Made by a program: the position numbers and the translations under genes
Assembly (NCBI GenBank): GCA_001548435.1
Contig: AP017308.1
Span: 1 to 64,000 of the forward strand
Origin: Leptolyngbya sp. NIES-3755
GTDB taxonomy: Bacteria; Cyanobacteriota; Cyanobacteriia; Leptolyngbyales; Leptolyngbyaceae
Length of the DNA: 64,000 bases
Direction of reading: 5' to 3'
Shown here: piece after piece, positions 56,738 through 64,000 of the stretch
Position numbering within the stretch: the first letter of the stretch is position 1
Layout of the letters: each line of letters begins with the position of its first letter
Notes under the pieces: model-generated
Told to the model about the DNA's origin: nothing
Databases searched by the model: none
The model's input: only the letters and a program-made list of their open reading frames with translations

Positions 56738-57922
56738 ATGTTTGCTCAAGAGAATCAATTTGTGGACGATTCGAGTCCACTTTACAATTTCATATCACAG
56801 AGAATTCGTGATGTAGAGCGAATTCCATTTGCAGAATTTATGGATTTGGCGTTGTATTGTCCGCAGTTGGGCTACTACGCGAGACCACGAGAAAAAATTG
56901 GGGCGCAGGGGGATTTTTTCACCTCGCCTCATTTGTCGTTTGATTTTGGCGAGTTGGTTGCGGAACAGTTGGCGGAGATGTGGCAGGTTTTGGGACAGCC
57001 TAATCCGTTTACGATCGTAGAATTAGGCGCAGGACAGGGATTACTCGCGGCAGACGTGTTGCGGTATCTCGATCGTCAATATCCTGATTGTTTTAATTGC
57101 CTCACGTATGTAATTGGTGAAAAGGCTGCCGCGCATGTAGTAGAGCAGCGTCATCGATTACGACGTTGGACTGAGGCGGGAGTGCGGATCGAATGGAAAA
57201 CGATCGAAGAAATTTCGGATAATTCGATCACAGGTTGCGCGTTCTCGAATGAATTAATCGATGCGTTTCCAGTTCATTTGGTTGAAGTCCGCGATCGTAC
57301 TCTCAAAGAGATCTACGTTCAGCTTGAAGAGAATCGATTTGCCGAAACAATTGGCGATCTTTCGACTGAGCGATTAGCCGATTACTTTAAATTCATTGGC
57401 GTTGACATCCTGAACTACGCAGATGGATATCGAACTGAGGTGAATCTAGCAGCATTGGATTGGGTTGAAACGATCGCACAAAAGATCGATCGTGGATTTG
57501 TTTTAACGATCGACTATGGCTATCCCGCAAATCGGTACTACAATCCGATGCGATCGCAAGGAACTCTACAGTGCTATTACCAGCACAGCCACCACAATGA
57601 TCCATATATATATGTAGGAGAGCAGGACATTACCGCTCATGTAGATTTCACCGCACTGCAATTGGCAGGAGAGCGATCGGGATTGAGAACCGAAGGCTTT
57701 ACGCAGCAAGGGCTGTTTTTGATGTCGTTGGGATTAGGCGATCGATTGATGCAAAATACGCAAACAGAAACCACCAGCACCCAGGATTTACAAAACCGAC
57801 TGCAACGCCGCGACGCACTACATCAGTTGATGAATCCGATGGGGCTGGGTGGCTTTGGTGTTCTGATTCAAAGTAGAAACTTGAGTCAAACGATTCAATT
57901 AAAGGGATTGATGCAGCTTTGA
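56738..57922 (+). CDS. MidA/NDUFAF7-type SAM-dependent methyltransferase
   Basis: 394 residues: IPFAEFMDLALYCPQLGYYARPREKIGAQGDFFTSPHLSFDFGELVAEQLAEMW, IVELGAGQGLLAADVLRYL, then FSNELIDAFPVHLVE and LTIDYGYPANRYYNPMRSQGTLQCYYQH. In mitochondria NDUFAF7 methylates an Arg of the NDUFS2 subunit, the NdhH homologue. Presence beside ndhH (about 1.1 kb apart) makes the same role likely here. Confidence 0.92.
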   Translation: MFAQENQFVDDSSPLYNFISQRIRDVERIPFAEFMDLALYCPQLGYYARPREKIGAQGDFFTSPHLSFDFGELVAEQLAEMWQVLGQPNPFTIVELGAGQGLLAADVLRYLDRQYPDCFNCLTYVIGEKAAAHVVEQRHRLRRWTEAGVRIEWKTIEEISDNSITGCAFSNELIDAFPVHLVEVRDRTLKEIYVQLEENRFAETIGDLSTERLADYFKFIGVDILNYADGYRTEVNLAALDWVETIAQKIDRGFVLTIDYGYPANRYYNPMRSQGTLQCYYQHSHHNDPYIYVGEQDITAHVDFTALQLAGERSGLRTEGFTQQGLFLMSLGLGDRLMQNTQTETTSTQDLQNRLQRRDALHQLMNPMGLGGFGVLIQSRNLSQTIQLKGLMQL

Positions 57923-57930
57923 TTGTAGGA

Positions 57931-57970
57931 TTCGCTTCGGGCAACTTTCCACGGTCATCACCGAAGCGAA
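57931..57970. repeat. 10-bp perfect inverted repeat between convergent genes
   Basis: TTCGCTTCGG (57931-57940) pairs with CCGAAGCGAA (57961-57970) with a 20-nt loop. No T-run on either side. Possible transcript 3'-end hairpin. Confidence 0.4.
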
Positions 57971-58030
57971 AACCTCGATCGCATCAAAAAGGAGTGAACA
58001 ATTTTAACGATCGCTGCATTCAGTCTGTTG

Positions 58031-59107
58031 CTAGTTGCCTGCAACCCGTCTCGAATCTCTGATTTCCAAGCGAACGGGAGCAACGCCGCTATCCATCAAG
58101 CCGAGAACACGAGCCGCACCTGCGGACAGATCAATCACGCGACCTCCGGAGAAAGGTCCTCGATCGTTGATCCGTACCGAGACTGTGCGACCGTTATCGA
58201 GATTGGTCACTTGCACAACTGTGCCGAATGGAAGTGTTCTATGAGCCGCAGTGAGCGCATTTTGGTCAAACCGTTCACCACTTGCGCTCATATTGCCGTG
58301 GAAACCAGGACCGTACCAGGATGCCATTCCCGTTACCCGGAATCGGATGGGACCGAGTGCAACCTCTTGAGGCGCACGTCTTGGGCGGTTCGCAACAGAG
58401 CGCAAAGGTTCAGCATTGCCGAGTAAGCGACGGAGACGATTCGCTACTTGGAGCGCGTCTTGTTCTGGGTTGCGAGTCGTATCAGGAAGCATCGTCTGGG
58501 GATCGACCGCAACGATCGTTTTTTTGTTTGCCTCGATCACGAACTGATCGCCGGACTTGGTTTCGTTCCATCGAACCGTGATATTGCGGGCATCAACGCC
58601 ATCCCGTTCGAGTTGGTTTAAGCGGGCTGCGATCGCATTGGCTCTAGCGATCGGGTCAGTGGATGGATTGGAAGAATTCTGGCGCGGCTGGGTGCTAGAT
58701 TCGACCGGGGCACCGGATTGAACTGGGGTAGTAGCACCGTACTTGAGCTTCGCGGCTTGGGTAGAGGTAGGAGTCGCCTGCACTTCTCCGACTTTCACTT
58801 CGGAGGATGAGTTGCGGGACTGACCGACAAATGTGAGAACCGGGATATTTCGGACATAGAGGGTGGCGGCTTTGCGCCCGTTGACTTCGTGCGAGTGGAT
58901 GGTCGCGACAGAGTCTTCAGCTTGCGTATTTTGTTGTTCACCGAGCTTCACCACATCACGCGACTGAGGGGAAGACGGTCGGGGAGTTTCAGGCTCCGTA
59001 GATCCTTGGTTGGCTGCCGGAGTAGATTCTGCGAGGACAGAAGCGACTCCGATCGTACTGGTAGCCAGTAGCGCGGCAGTCAAACCGCTAATCAATTTCT
59101 GGTTCAT
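58031..59107 (-). CDS. RlpA-like lipoprotein/transglycosylase family protein
   Basis: 358 residues. A signal peptide ([23 protein letters not shown]) precedes a long low-complexity linker with Gln/Ser/Pro, then the C-terminal RlpA double-psi barrel: [60 protein letters not shown] with the catalytic Asp. RlpA proteins are septal lytic transglycosylases. No lipobox Cys is obvious, so it may be secreted rather than lipid-anchored. Confidence 0.93.
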   Translation of the reverse strand: MNQKLISGLTAALLATSTIGVASVLAESTPAANQGSTEPETPRPSSPQSRDVVKLGEQQNTQAEDSVATIHSHEVNGRKAATLYVRNIPVLTFVGQSRNSSSEVKVGEVQATPTSTQAAKLKYGATTPVQSGAPVESSTQPRQNSSNPSTDPIARANAIAARLNQLERDGVDARNITVRWNETKSGDQFVIEANKKTIVAVDPQTMLPDTTRNPEQDALQVANRLRRLLGNAEPLRSVANRPRRAPQEVALGPIRFRVTGMASWYGPGFHGNMSASGERFDQNALTAAHRTLPFGTVVQVTNLDNGRTVSVRINDRGPFSGGRVIDLSAGAARVLGLMDSGVAPVRLEIRDSRRVAGN

Positions 59108-59449
59108 ACATCCTTTGTGAGATTCACTTCAAACTTTGAGTCCGAGATGTGGCGGTCTGCCAACTGACACAACTTAAGCTGTGCTAACTCGTACTCGCTC
59201 CGTGTTCACTCCTGAGTTCAGAACTGCAACAGACTAGCATGAAGTTTTTACCCAGGGGATCAGGGTAGTATCTGTGTGAAATAAAACTTCACATTAACTT
59301 TACAGTTAGATAAAGGCTGAAATGCTTGCTATGAAGCACTTTTACTAAGGAATGCAGGAAATGAACCTTTTTCAACTTCATCGGAACTTTACAGCAGCTT
59401 CATACATTTTGTGAGGTATGCTGATGTTTTGCAGATCAAATCGGTTGGC
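59108..59449. other. rlpA-purM divergent region
   Basis: A 342-bp region without a gene. It holds an inverted repeat TGAAGTTTT 59240-59248 with AAAACTTCA 59283-59291 and, nested at its right end, TGTGAA 59275-59280 with TTCACA 59288-59293. These could be an operator. No clear promoter was defined. Confidence 0.5.
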
Positions 59450-60478
59450 ATGGATTATCGGGAAGCGGGCGTAGATGTTGAGGCGGGACGGGCGTTTGTC
59501 GATCGCATTCGCGATTCTGTCAAGCGTACATACCGTTCTGAGGTTTTAGGCGGGTTAGGTGGATTTAGCGGTTTGTTCCAGTTGCCTTCTGGGTATCAAG
59601 AGCCTGTACTTGTTTCAGGAACGGATGGTGTTGGGACGAAGCTAAAACTGGCACATCAATTGGACATTCACAACACGGTTGGAATCGATTTGGTGGCGAT
59701 GTGTGTGAATGATGTCCTGACTTGTGGGGCTGAACCGCTGTTTTTCCTCGATTATGTTGCGACTGGAAAATTGCTACCGGAACAGCTTGCAGGAGTCGTA
59801 GAAGGAATTGCTCAGGGATGTGAGGCTTCTGGGTGTGCGCTGTTGGGTGGCGAAACTGCGGAAATGCCTGGATTCTACCAGCAGAATGAATATGATTTGG
59901 CGGGATTTTGTGTCGGAATTGTTGAGAAAAGCCAGATTTTGAATGGCTCGCAAGTGAAGATTGGGGATATTGCGATCGCGCTTCCAAGTTCTGGAGTTCA
60001 CAGTAACGGATTTAGCTTGGTAAGGAAAATTGTGATCGATCGGGGCTTCGACTGGAGCGATCGACCCTCAGGACTTAGTGGCGCAACCTTGGGAGAAGTT
60101 TTACTGACACCAACTCAAATTTATGTGAAACCAATTCTCGCGGCGTTGAAAGCTGGAATTGAAATTCATGGAATGGCTCACATTACTGGGGGTGGCTTGC
60201 CTGAGAATTTACCTCGGTGTTTGGGTCTGAATCAGACGATCGAAATTGATCCGAACTCATGGGAGATTCTACCGATTTTCCATTGGTTAGCAAGTGAGGG
60301 AAAAGTCTCACCCAATGCCATGTTCAATACCTTTAATATGGGAGTTGGATTTGTGGTAATTGTTCCGAGTGAGAGTGTCGATCAAGCTTTAGAGTTTTTC
60401 CAAACTGAAGGGTTGAGAGCTTCTCAAATTGGAACGGTTGTACCGGGATCTGGTGAATTATTAGGATTGCCTGAATAA
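59450..60478 (+). CDS. purM: Phosphoribosylformylglycinamidine cyclo-ligase
   Basis: 342 residues from ATG 59450 ([20 protein letters not shown]); the open frame from GTG 59411 adds 13 unlikely residues. It closes the imidazole ring of AIR in purine synthesis. Motifs: [65 protein letters not shown] and [10 protein letters not shown]. rsmA starts on the base after its stop. Confidence 0.97.
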   Translation: MDYREAGVDVEAGRAFVDRIRDSVKRTYRSEVLGGLGGFSGLFQLPSGYQEPVLVSGTDGVGTKLKLAHQLDIHNTVGIDLVAMCVNDVLTCGAEPLFFLDYVATGKLLPEQLAGVVEGIAQGCEASGCALLGGETAEMPGFYQQNEYDLAGFCVGIVEKSQILNGSQVKIGDIAIALPSSGVHSNGFSLVRKIVIDRGFDWSDRPSGLSGATLGEVLLTPTQIYVKPILAALKAGIEIHGMAHITGGGLPENLPRCLGLNQTIEIDPNSWEILPIFHWLASEGKVSPNAMFNTFNMGVGFVVIVPSESVDQALEFFQTEGLRASQIGTVVPGSGELLGLPE

Positions 60479-61315
60479 GTGCCAAAAGCAAGAAAACAAT
60501 TTGGTCAACATTGGCTAAAAAGCGAAAAAGCATTGAATAAAATTGTCAGTTCTGCGGAATTGACAGAAAGAGATCGTATTCTCGAAATTGGTCCCGGAAC
60601 GGGTATTCTCACGCGGCAATTGTTAACACAAGCGGGCGCAGTGATTTCCGTTGAAATCGATCGAGATCTGTGTCCGATTTTGGTTCAGAAATTTGGGAAG
60701 AACGAAAATTTCCTATTACTTCAAGGCGATTTTCTTACGATCGATATTGATGAATTATTAGAACCGTTTCCCGCGTTTCAAAATCCTCGAAAAGTTGTTG
60801 CGAATATTCCTTACAACATTACGGGACCGATTTTAGAGAAATTATTGGGCACGATCGCTGATCCAAACGTGAAGCCATTTGACTCGATCGTATTATTGCT
60901 TCAGAAAGAAGTTGCTCTACGAATTTGTGCAAATTCAAATTCTTCTCACTACGGCGCATTATCGATCAGAGTTCAGTATCTAGCCGACGCGGAATTTATT
61001 TGTGATGTGCCATCGAAAGCATTTTCGCCACCTCCGAAAGTCGATTCTGCTGTGATTCGATTGAAACCGAGAGCGATCGACAATCCTGCAAACGATCCTC
61101 GAAAATTAGCAATGTTGATTAAACTCGGCTTTTCCAGTCGGCGGAAAATGCTGCGAAATAATTTGAAAAGCGTGATTGAAGTTGAAGAATTAAACGCTTT
61201 ACTTGAGCAATTAAATATCAACTCTCAGGCACGAGCAGAAGATTTAAGCGTTCGAGAATGGATCGAGTTAAGTAATGCGTTTGTTAATGACAAGTCCGCT
61301 CATAGTACCCTCTAA
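60479..61315 (+). CDS. rsmA: 16S rRNA dimethyladenosine transferase RsmA (KsgA)
   Basis: 278 residues, starting at GTG 60479 immediately after the purM stop, so it is translationally coupled. KARKQFGQHWLKSEKALNKIV, ILEIGPGTGILTRQLL, VVANIPYNITGPILEKLL and FSPPPKVDSAVI are diagnostic. It dimethylates A1518 and A1519 of 16S rRNA in ribosome maturation. Its 3' end overlaps a convergent gene by 32 bp. Confidence 0.97.
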   Translation: MPKARKQFGQHWLKSEKALNKIVSSAELTERDRILEIGPGTGILTRQLLTQAGAVISVEIDRDLCPILVQKFGKNENFLLLQGDFLTIDIDELLEPFPAFQNPRKVVANIPYNITGPILEKLLGTIADPNVKPFDSIVLLLQKEVALRICANSNSSHYGALSIRVQYLADAEFICDVPSKAFSPPPKVDSAVIRLKPRAIDNPANDPRKLAMLIKLGFSSRRKMLRNNLKSVIEVEELNALLEQLNINSQARAEDLSVREWIELSNAFVNDKSAHSTL

Positions 61316-61880
61316 CTTGTTCTTTTACACACCGTCTCTTTTCATATCTCACGCAATATTTTGTTTCTCTCCAAACTAATCTCGCTGAGCGGTCTTGCTC
61401 AACAGTTTGGCTGTCAAAGGTTGCCGAAAACTTTCCAGTTTCGATCGGTTGATTTCCTCGTCTGATTGCATATTCAAACTGATTCTCACCCGGTCGAACC
61501 GCAAGGAATCTACCTTCATGTCGATCGCCAAATCGAATCACAAACCCTTCAGACACATCGCCGTTAAAATATTCTCGATCGGTAAAGGGTTTCTGTTCTC
61601 CCGCAAATCCAAACGTCGTATTTCTAACCACTGCCCGTAATTCGGGTGCAGGGCGAGTCGATTTCGAGAAAAATCTGGCTCTAGTCTCAGGTGACACTCC
61701 GCCCGGACATTCACCTGTAAATCGAATTCCGACTAAAGAAACCGGAGCCTGACGCGAATCTCCTGCGCTTCGACCATCAAATAAAAGTCCGACCAGCGGT
61801 AAGTCCTGCGCGTACCCGGTCTTCACCGCAACCATCAACGCAACGATCGCTAAACTAAACAAGCCTAAAAGTTTCTTCAT
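61284..61880 (-). CDS. Secreted hypothetical protein
   Basis: 198 residues with a signal peptide (KKLLGLFSLAIVALMVAVKTGYAQ). The mature part has a few beta-type strands (EGRFLAVRPGENQFEYAIRRG, GKFSATFDSQ) and a Cys-containing basic tail (KYCVRYEKRRCVKEQVRGYYERTC). No domain is recognised. It sits antisense between rsmA and ispE, two genes that are often neighbours. Confidence 0.7.
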   Translation of the reverse strand: MKKLLGLFSLAIVALMVAVKTGYAQDLPLVGLLFDGRSAGDSRQAPVSLVGIRFTGECPGGVSPETRARFFSKSTRPAPELRAVVRNTTFGFAGEQKPFTDREYFNGDVSEGFVIRFGDRHEGRFLAVRPGENQFEYAIRRGNQPIETGKFSATFDSQTVEQDRSARLVWRETKYCVRYEKRRCVKEQVRGYYERTCH

Positions 61881-62035
61881 TGCTCTTGTCGTTATGAATC
61901 AAGCAGGGCGCTATTTTCAACTATTTCTTTCTTCACTTGCATCGAGAGAAATCGGTGAGAAATGTCGCAAAAATTAATAGGTGAAATGATCTCAGCCGTC
62001 CCCGATAATGAGATAGGTCTTGAATCAGCGAAGAT

Positions 62036-62977
62036 ATGCGATCGTATTCTCTAATTGCACCTGCCAAAATTAATCTCTATTTGCAAATTGTGGGTGATCG
62101 TCCCGATGGATTCCACGAACTGATTATGGTGCTGCAAAGTATTGAACTGGCTGATCGAGTCACAGTACGATCGCGTTCGGTGGAAGGAATTCAAGTGCAT
62201 TGCGATAACGCTGCGGTTCCAGTGGATCACACGAATTTGGCGTATCGAGCAGCAGAACTGATGATGCTCGAATTTCCAGAAGTTTATGCAAGATTTGGTG
62301 GAGTCGAAATCGATTTGCAGAAACGAATTCCGATGGGTGCTGGATTGGCAGGCGGATCGAGTAATGCGGCTGCGGTTCTGGTTGGAATTGATCTGATGTG
62401 GAGCTTAGGTTTGACGCAATCAGAACTGCAAGATTTGGGAGCAAAACTTGGATCAGATATTCCATTTTGCATCTCAGGAGGAACGGCGCTGGCAACTGGA
62501 AGAGGCGAAAAACTTGCACCGTTAACCGGGTTAGATAGCTTCTATGTGGTGTTAGCTAAATATCGAGATTTGCCTGTTTCAACACCTTGGGCTTATCAAA
62601 CTTATCGTAAAAACTTTGGTGAGACTTATCCGAAAACGTCACAGGAAATTGAAGCGAAAAAAGCTCGATCGAGAGAAATCCTGAATGCGATCGCACATCA
62701 CGATTTCAAGCAAATCGGTCAGAATTTGCACAACGATTTAGAAAAAGTTGTTTTACCCGAATTCGAGAAAGTTCAACAGCTACGAGATCAGTTTGCTCGA
62801 TTAAATCCAATTGGCACGATGATGTCTGGATCAGGCTCGACCGTGTTTGCATTAACAGAATCGCGATCGCAAGCTGAAGAAATTAAAAATGCAATGCGAT
62901 CGAATATTCCTGACTCAGACCTCGATCTTTGGGTGACAAAACTTAGTCAGTGCGGCGTACATTTAGCAAATCATTAG
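62036..62977 (+). CDS. ispE: 4-diphosphocytidyl-2-C-methyl-D-erythritol kinase
   Basis: 313 residues of the GHMP kinase family: SLIAPAKINLYLQIVGDRPDGFHELIMVLQ, KRIPMGAGLAGGSSNAAAVLVG (ATP loop), GTMMSGSGSTVFAL. It phosphorylates CDP-methylerythritol in the MEP isoprenoid pathway that feeds carotenoids, chlorophyll tails and hopanoids. It is followed at 9 bp by DUF3082. Confidence 0.97.
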   Translation: MRSYSLIAPAKINLYLQIVGDRPDGFHELIMVLQSIELADRVTVRSRSVEGIQVHCDNAAVPVDHTNLAYRAAELMMLEFPEVYARFGGVEIDLQKRIPMGAGLAGGSSNAAAVLVGIDLMWSLGLTQSELQDLGAKLGSDIPFCISGGTALATGRGEKLAPLTGLDSFYVVLAKYRDLPVSTPWAYQTYRKNFGETYPKTSQEIEAKKARSREILNAIAHHDFKQIGQNLHNDLEKVVLPEFEKVQQLRDQFARLNPIGTMMSGSGSTVFALTESRSQAEEIKNAMRSNIPDSDLDLWVTKLSQCGVHLANH

Positions 62978-62986
62978 AAGGAAAAT

Positions 62987-63295
62987 ATGTCAGATTCTCC
63001 TAAAACTGAAACAAATCAAATGCCAACTCCATTGCGCTGTTTTATTGGTGCAATTTTGGCAGGGATTATGGCTTATGGACTTTACAACATGACGAGCGCG
63101 ATCGGGCTTTCATTCGCAACAAAACCGATTCAGGCTGATAGTTTAGTTGTTTACCGAATTTCTTCTGCGGTTAGAACTTTGGTGGTTGGAATGAGTGCGA
63201 TGGGTACGGGAATTTTTGGACTTGCCACACTTGGATTATTTGGATTAGGAGTTCAATTGATTTTTCAAAAACCTGAGAATCAATCTGAAAAATAG
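62987..63295 (+). CDS. DUF3082 membrane protein
   Basis: 102 residues with two membrane helices: LRCFIGAILAGIMAYGLYNMTSAIGLSF and AVRTLVVGMSAMGTGIFGLATLGLFGLGVQLIF. This matches the cyanobacterial and plastid DUF3082 family, unknown function. It lies 9 bp after ispE and is its likely operon partner. Confidence 0.92.
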   Translation: MSDSPKTETNQMPTPLRCFIGAILAGIMAYGLYNMTSAIGLSFATKPIQADSLVVYRISSAVRTLVVGMSAMGTGIFGLATLGLFGLGVQLIFQKPENQSEK

Positions 63296-63330
63296 TCCCA
63301 ACTCCGAATTTGCCAGAATTGGGACTTTTT
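63294..63330. terminator. Bidirectional terminator between DUF3082 and ilvD
   Basis: AGTCCCAA (63294-63301) pairs with TTGGGACT (63319-63326), followed by five T on the plus strand and by a T-run on the minus strand. It overlaps the DUF3082 stop codon. Confidence 0.85.
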
Positions 63331-63334
63331 GACA

Positions 63335-64000
63335 TTAATCCAAACCTCGATCGGTGACTGCACCCAAGCTACTCGAAGAAACCAGTTTGGCATATTTCGC
63401 CAAAACGCCTCTGGTATATCTCGGTGCAGGAGGTTGCCACGCAGCCCGACGCTTTTCTAATTCTTCTTCGGGCACATTCAATTGCAGCAAGCGGGCGTGA
63501 GCATCGATCGTAATTTCATCGCCTTCTTGCACTAATGCGATCGTTCCTCCAACAAAAGCTTCTGGTGCAACGTGACCGACCACCATTCCGTATGTTCCAC
63601 CAGAGAACCGCCCATCGGTGATTAATCCAACCGAATCGCCTAATCCTGCACCAATAATTGCAGAAGTTGGAGCCAGCATTTCCCGCATTCCCGGACCGCC
63701 TTTTGGTCCTTCATAACGAATCACGAGGACATCACCTGCATTGATCTTGTTTGCCAAAATCGCAGTTAAACAGTCTTCCTCAGATTCAAACACTCGTGCA
63801 GGTCCCGTAATCTTCGGATTCTTCACGCCTGTGATTTTCGCGACTGATCCTTCAAGTGCTAGATTCCCTTTCAGAATCGCCAAGTGTCCAGTCGCGTACA
63901 TCGGATTGTTCCAAGGACGAATCACATCTTGATCGGCTCTCGGTTCTTCAGGAATATCTTTGAGCCGTTCCTCGATCGTTTCCCCAGTAACAGTTAAACA
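63335..64000 (-). CDS. ilvD: Dihydroxy-acid dehydratase, C-terminal part (cut by the window edge)
   Basis: About 222 residues are visible; the frame continues past base 64000. Features: [73 protein letters not shown] and GHVAPEA. The enzyme dehydrates dihydroxy acids to 2-keto acids in valine and isoleucine synthesis with an iron-sulfur cluster whose ligands are in the missing part. Confidence 0.97.
   Translation of the reverse strand, partial: CLTVTGETIEERLKDIPEEPRADQDVIRPWNNPMYATGHLAILKGNLALEGSVAKITGVKNPKITGPARVFESEEDCLTAILANKINAGDVLVIRYEGPKGGPGMREMLAPTSAIIGAGLGDSVGLITDGRFSGGTYGMVVGHVAPEAFVGGTIALVQEGDEITIDAHARLLQLNVPEEELEKRRAAWQPPAPRYTRGVLAKYAKLVSSSSLGAVTDRGLD

Noticed and set aside
59275-59293. 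TGTGAA-N7-TTCACA as a CRP site
   Set aside because: The cAMP-receptor consensus needs TGTGA-N6-TCACA; the spacing here is longer. It is kept only as an inverted repeat.

Overview
The window is a stretch of cyanobacterial chromosome, most likely from a filamentous Leptolyngbya-type organism. The phylum is firm: it carries apcF (phycobilisome core), chlB (dark protochlorophyllide reductase), psbN and psbI (photosystem II), ndhH (NDH-1), a cyanobacterial fbp-tal-zwf-opcA run, and very frequent copies of the octamer GCGATCGC (HIP1, for example at 160-167). The genus is an inference. No rRNA, tRNA, CRISPR array or complete insertion sequence was found. Genes are dense and on both strands, and many convergent neighbours overlap at their stop codons.

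Layout. 1-4.4 kb: a HEAT-repeat protein, a degenerate ADP-ribosylglycohydrolase-like protein, a secreted peptidoglycan-binding protein, then about 600 bp of decayed DNA ending in the C-terminal remnant of an rtcB-type RNA ligase. 4.4-10.9 kb: squalene-hopene cyclase divergent from glycosyltransferase hpnB (hopanoids), a D-Ala-D-Ala dipeptidase, mnmA and murD. 10.9-11.8 kb: small accessory genes around a structured RNA candidate that resembles the HEARO/omega-RNA class; this is the most unusual part of the window. 11.8-20.6 kb: chlB, AIM24, a fructosamine-kinase-like protein, an M16 peptidase, crtD and a large membrane-anchored repeat protein. 20.8-25.1 kb: fabG followed by a one-strand cluster (AraC regulator, quinone oxidoreductase, DUF3237, F420-reductase-like protein, SnoaL-like protein) that looks like a regulated redox or detoxification unit. 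25-32.3 kb: universal stress protein, family 4 uracil-DNA glycosylase, an HTH protein, psbN, a large GH38 mannosidase, psbI. 32.4-36.8 kb: an LptD-like outer membrane protein, an orphan HicB-like protein, a solo Nif11 protein and a HAD phosphatase.

37-43.6 kb holds fbp-tal-zwf-opcA (Calvin cycle and oxidative pentose phosphate, with OpcA as the activator of glucose-6-phosphate dehydrogenase) followed by cobyrinate amidase. 43.5-50.2 kb: conserved cyanobacterial proteins, a tiny HTH protein preceded by tandem direct repeats, a LabA-like NYN protein, DUF2243 with manganese catalase, a methyltransferase and a DUF433/DUF5615 toxin-antitoxin-like pair. 50.2-52.6 kb: glnA under a textbook NtcA promoter, divergent from apcF. 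53-64 kb is housekeeping: rsmH, ndhH, a MidA-type methyltransferase, rlpA, purM, rsmA, ispE, DUF3082 and the 3' part of ilvD running off the window. The 55.65-56.3 kb intergenic region has many hairpins and may hold an undescribed RNA.
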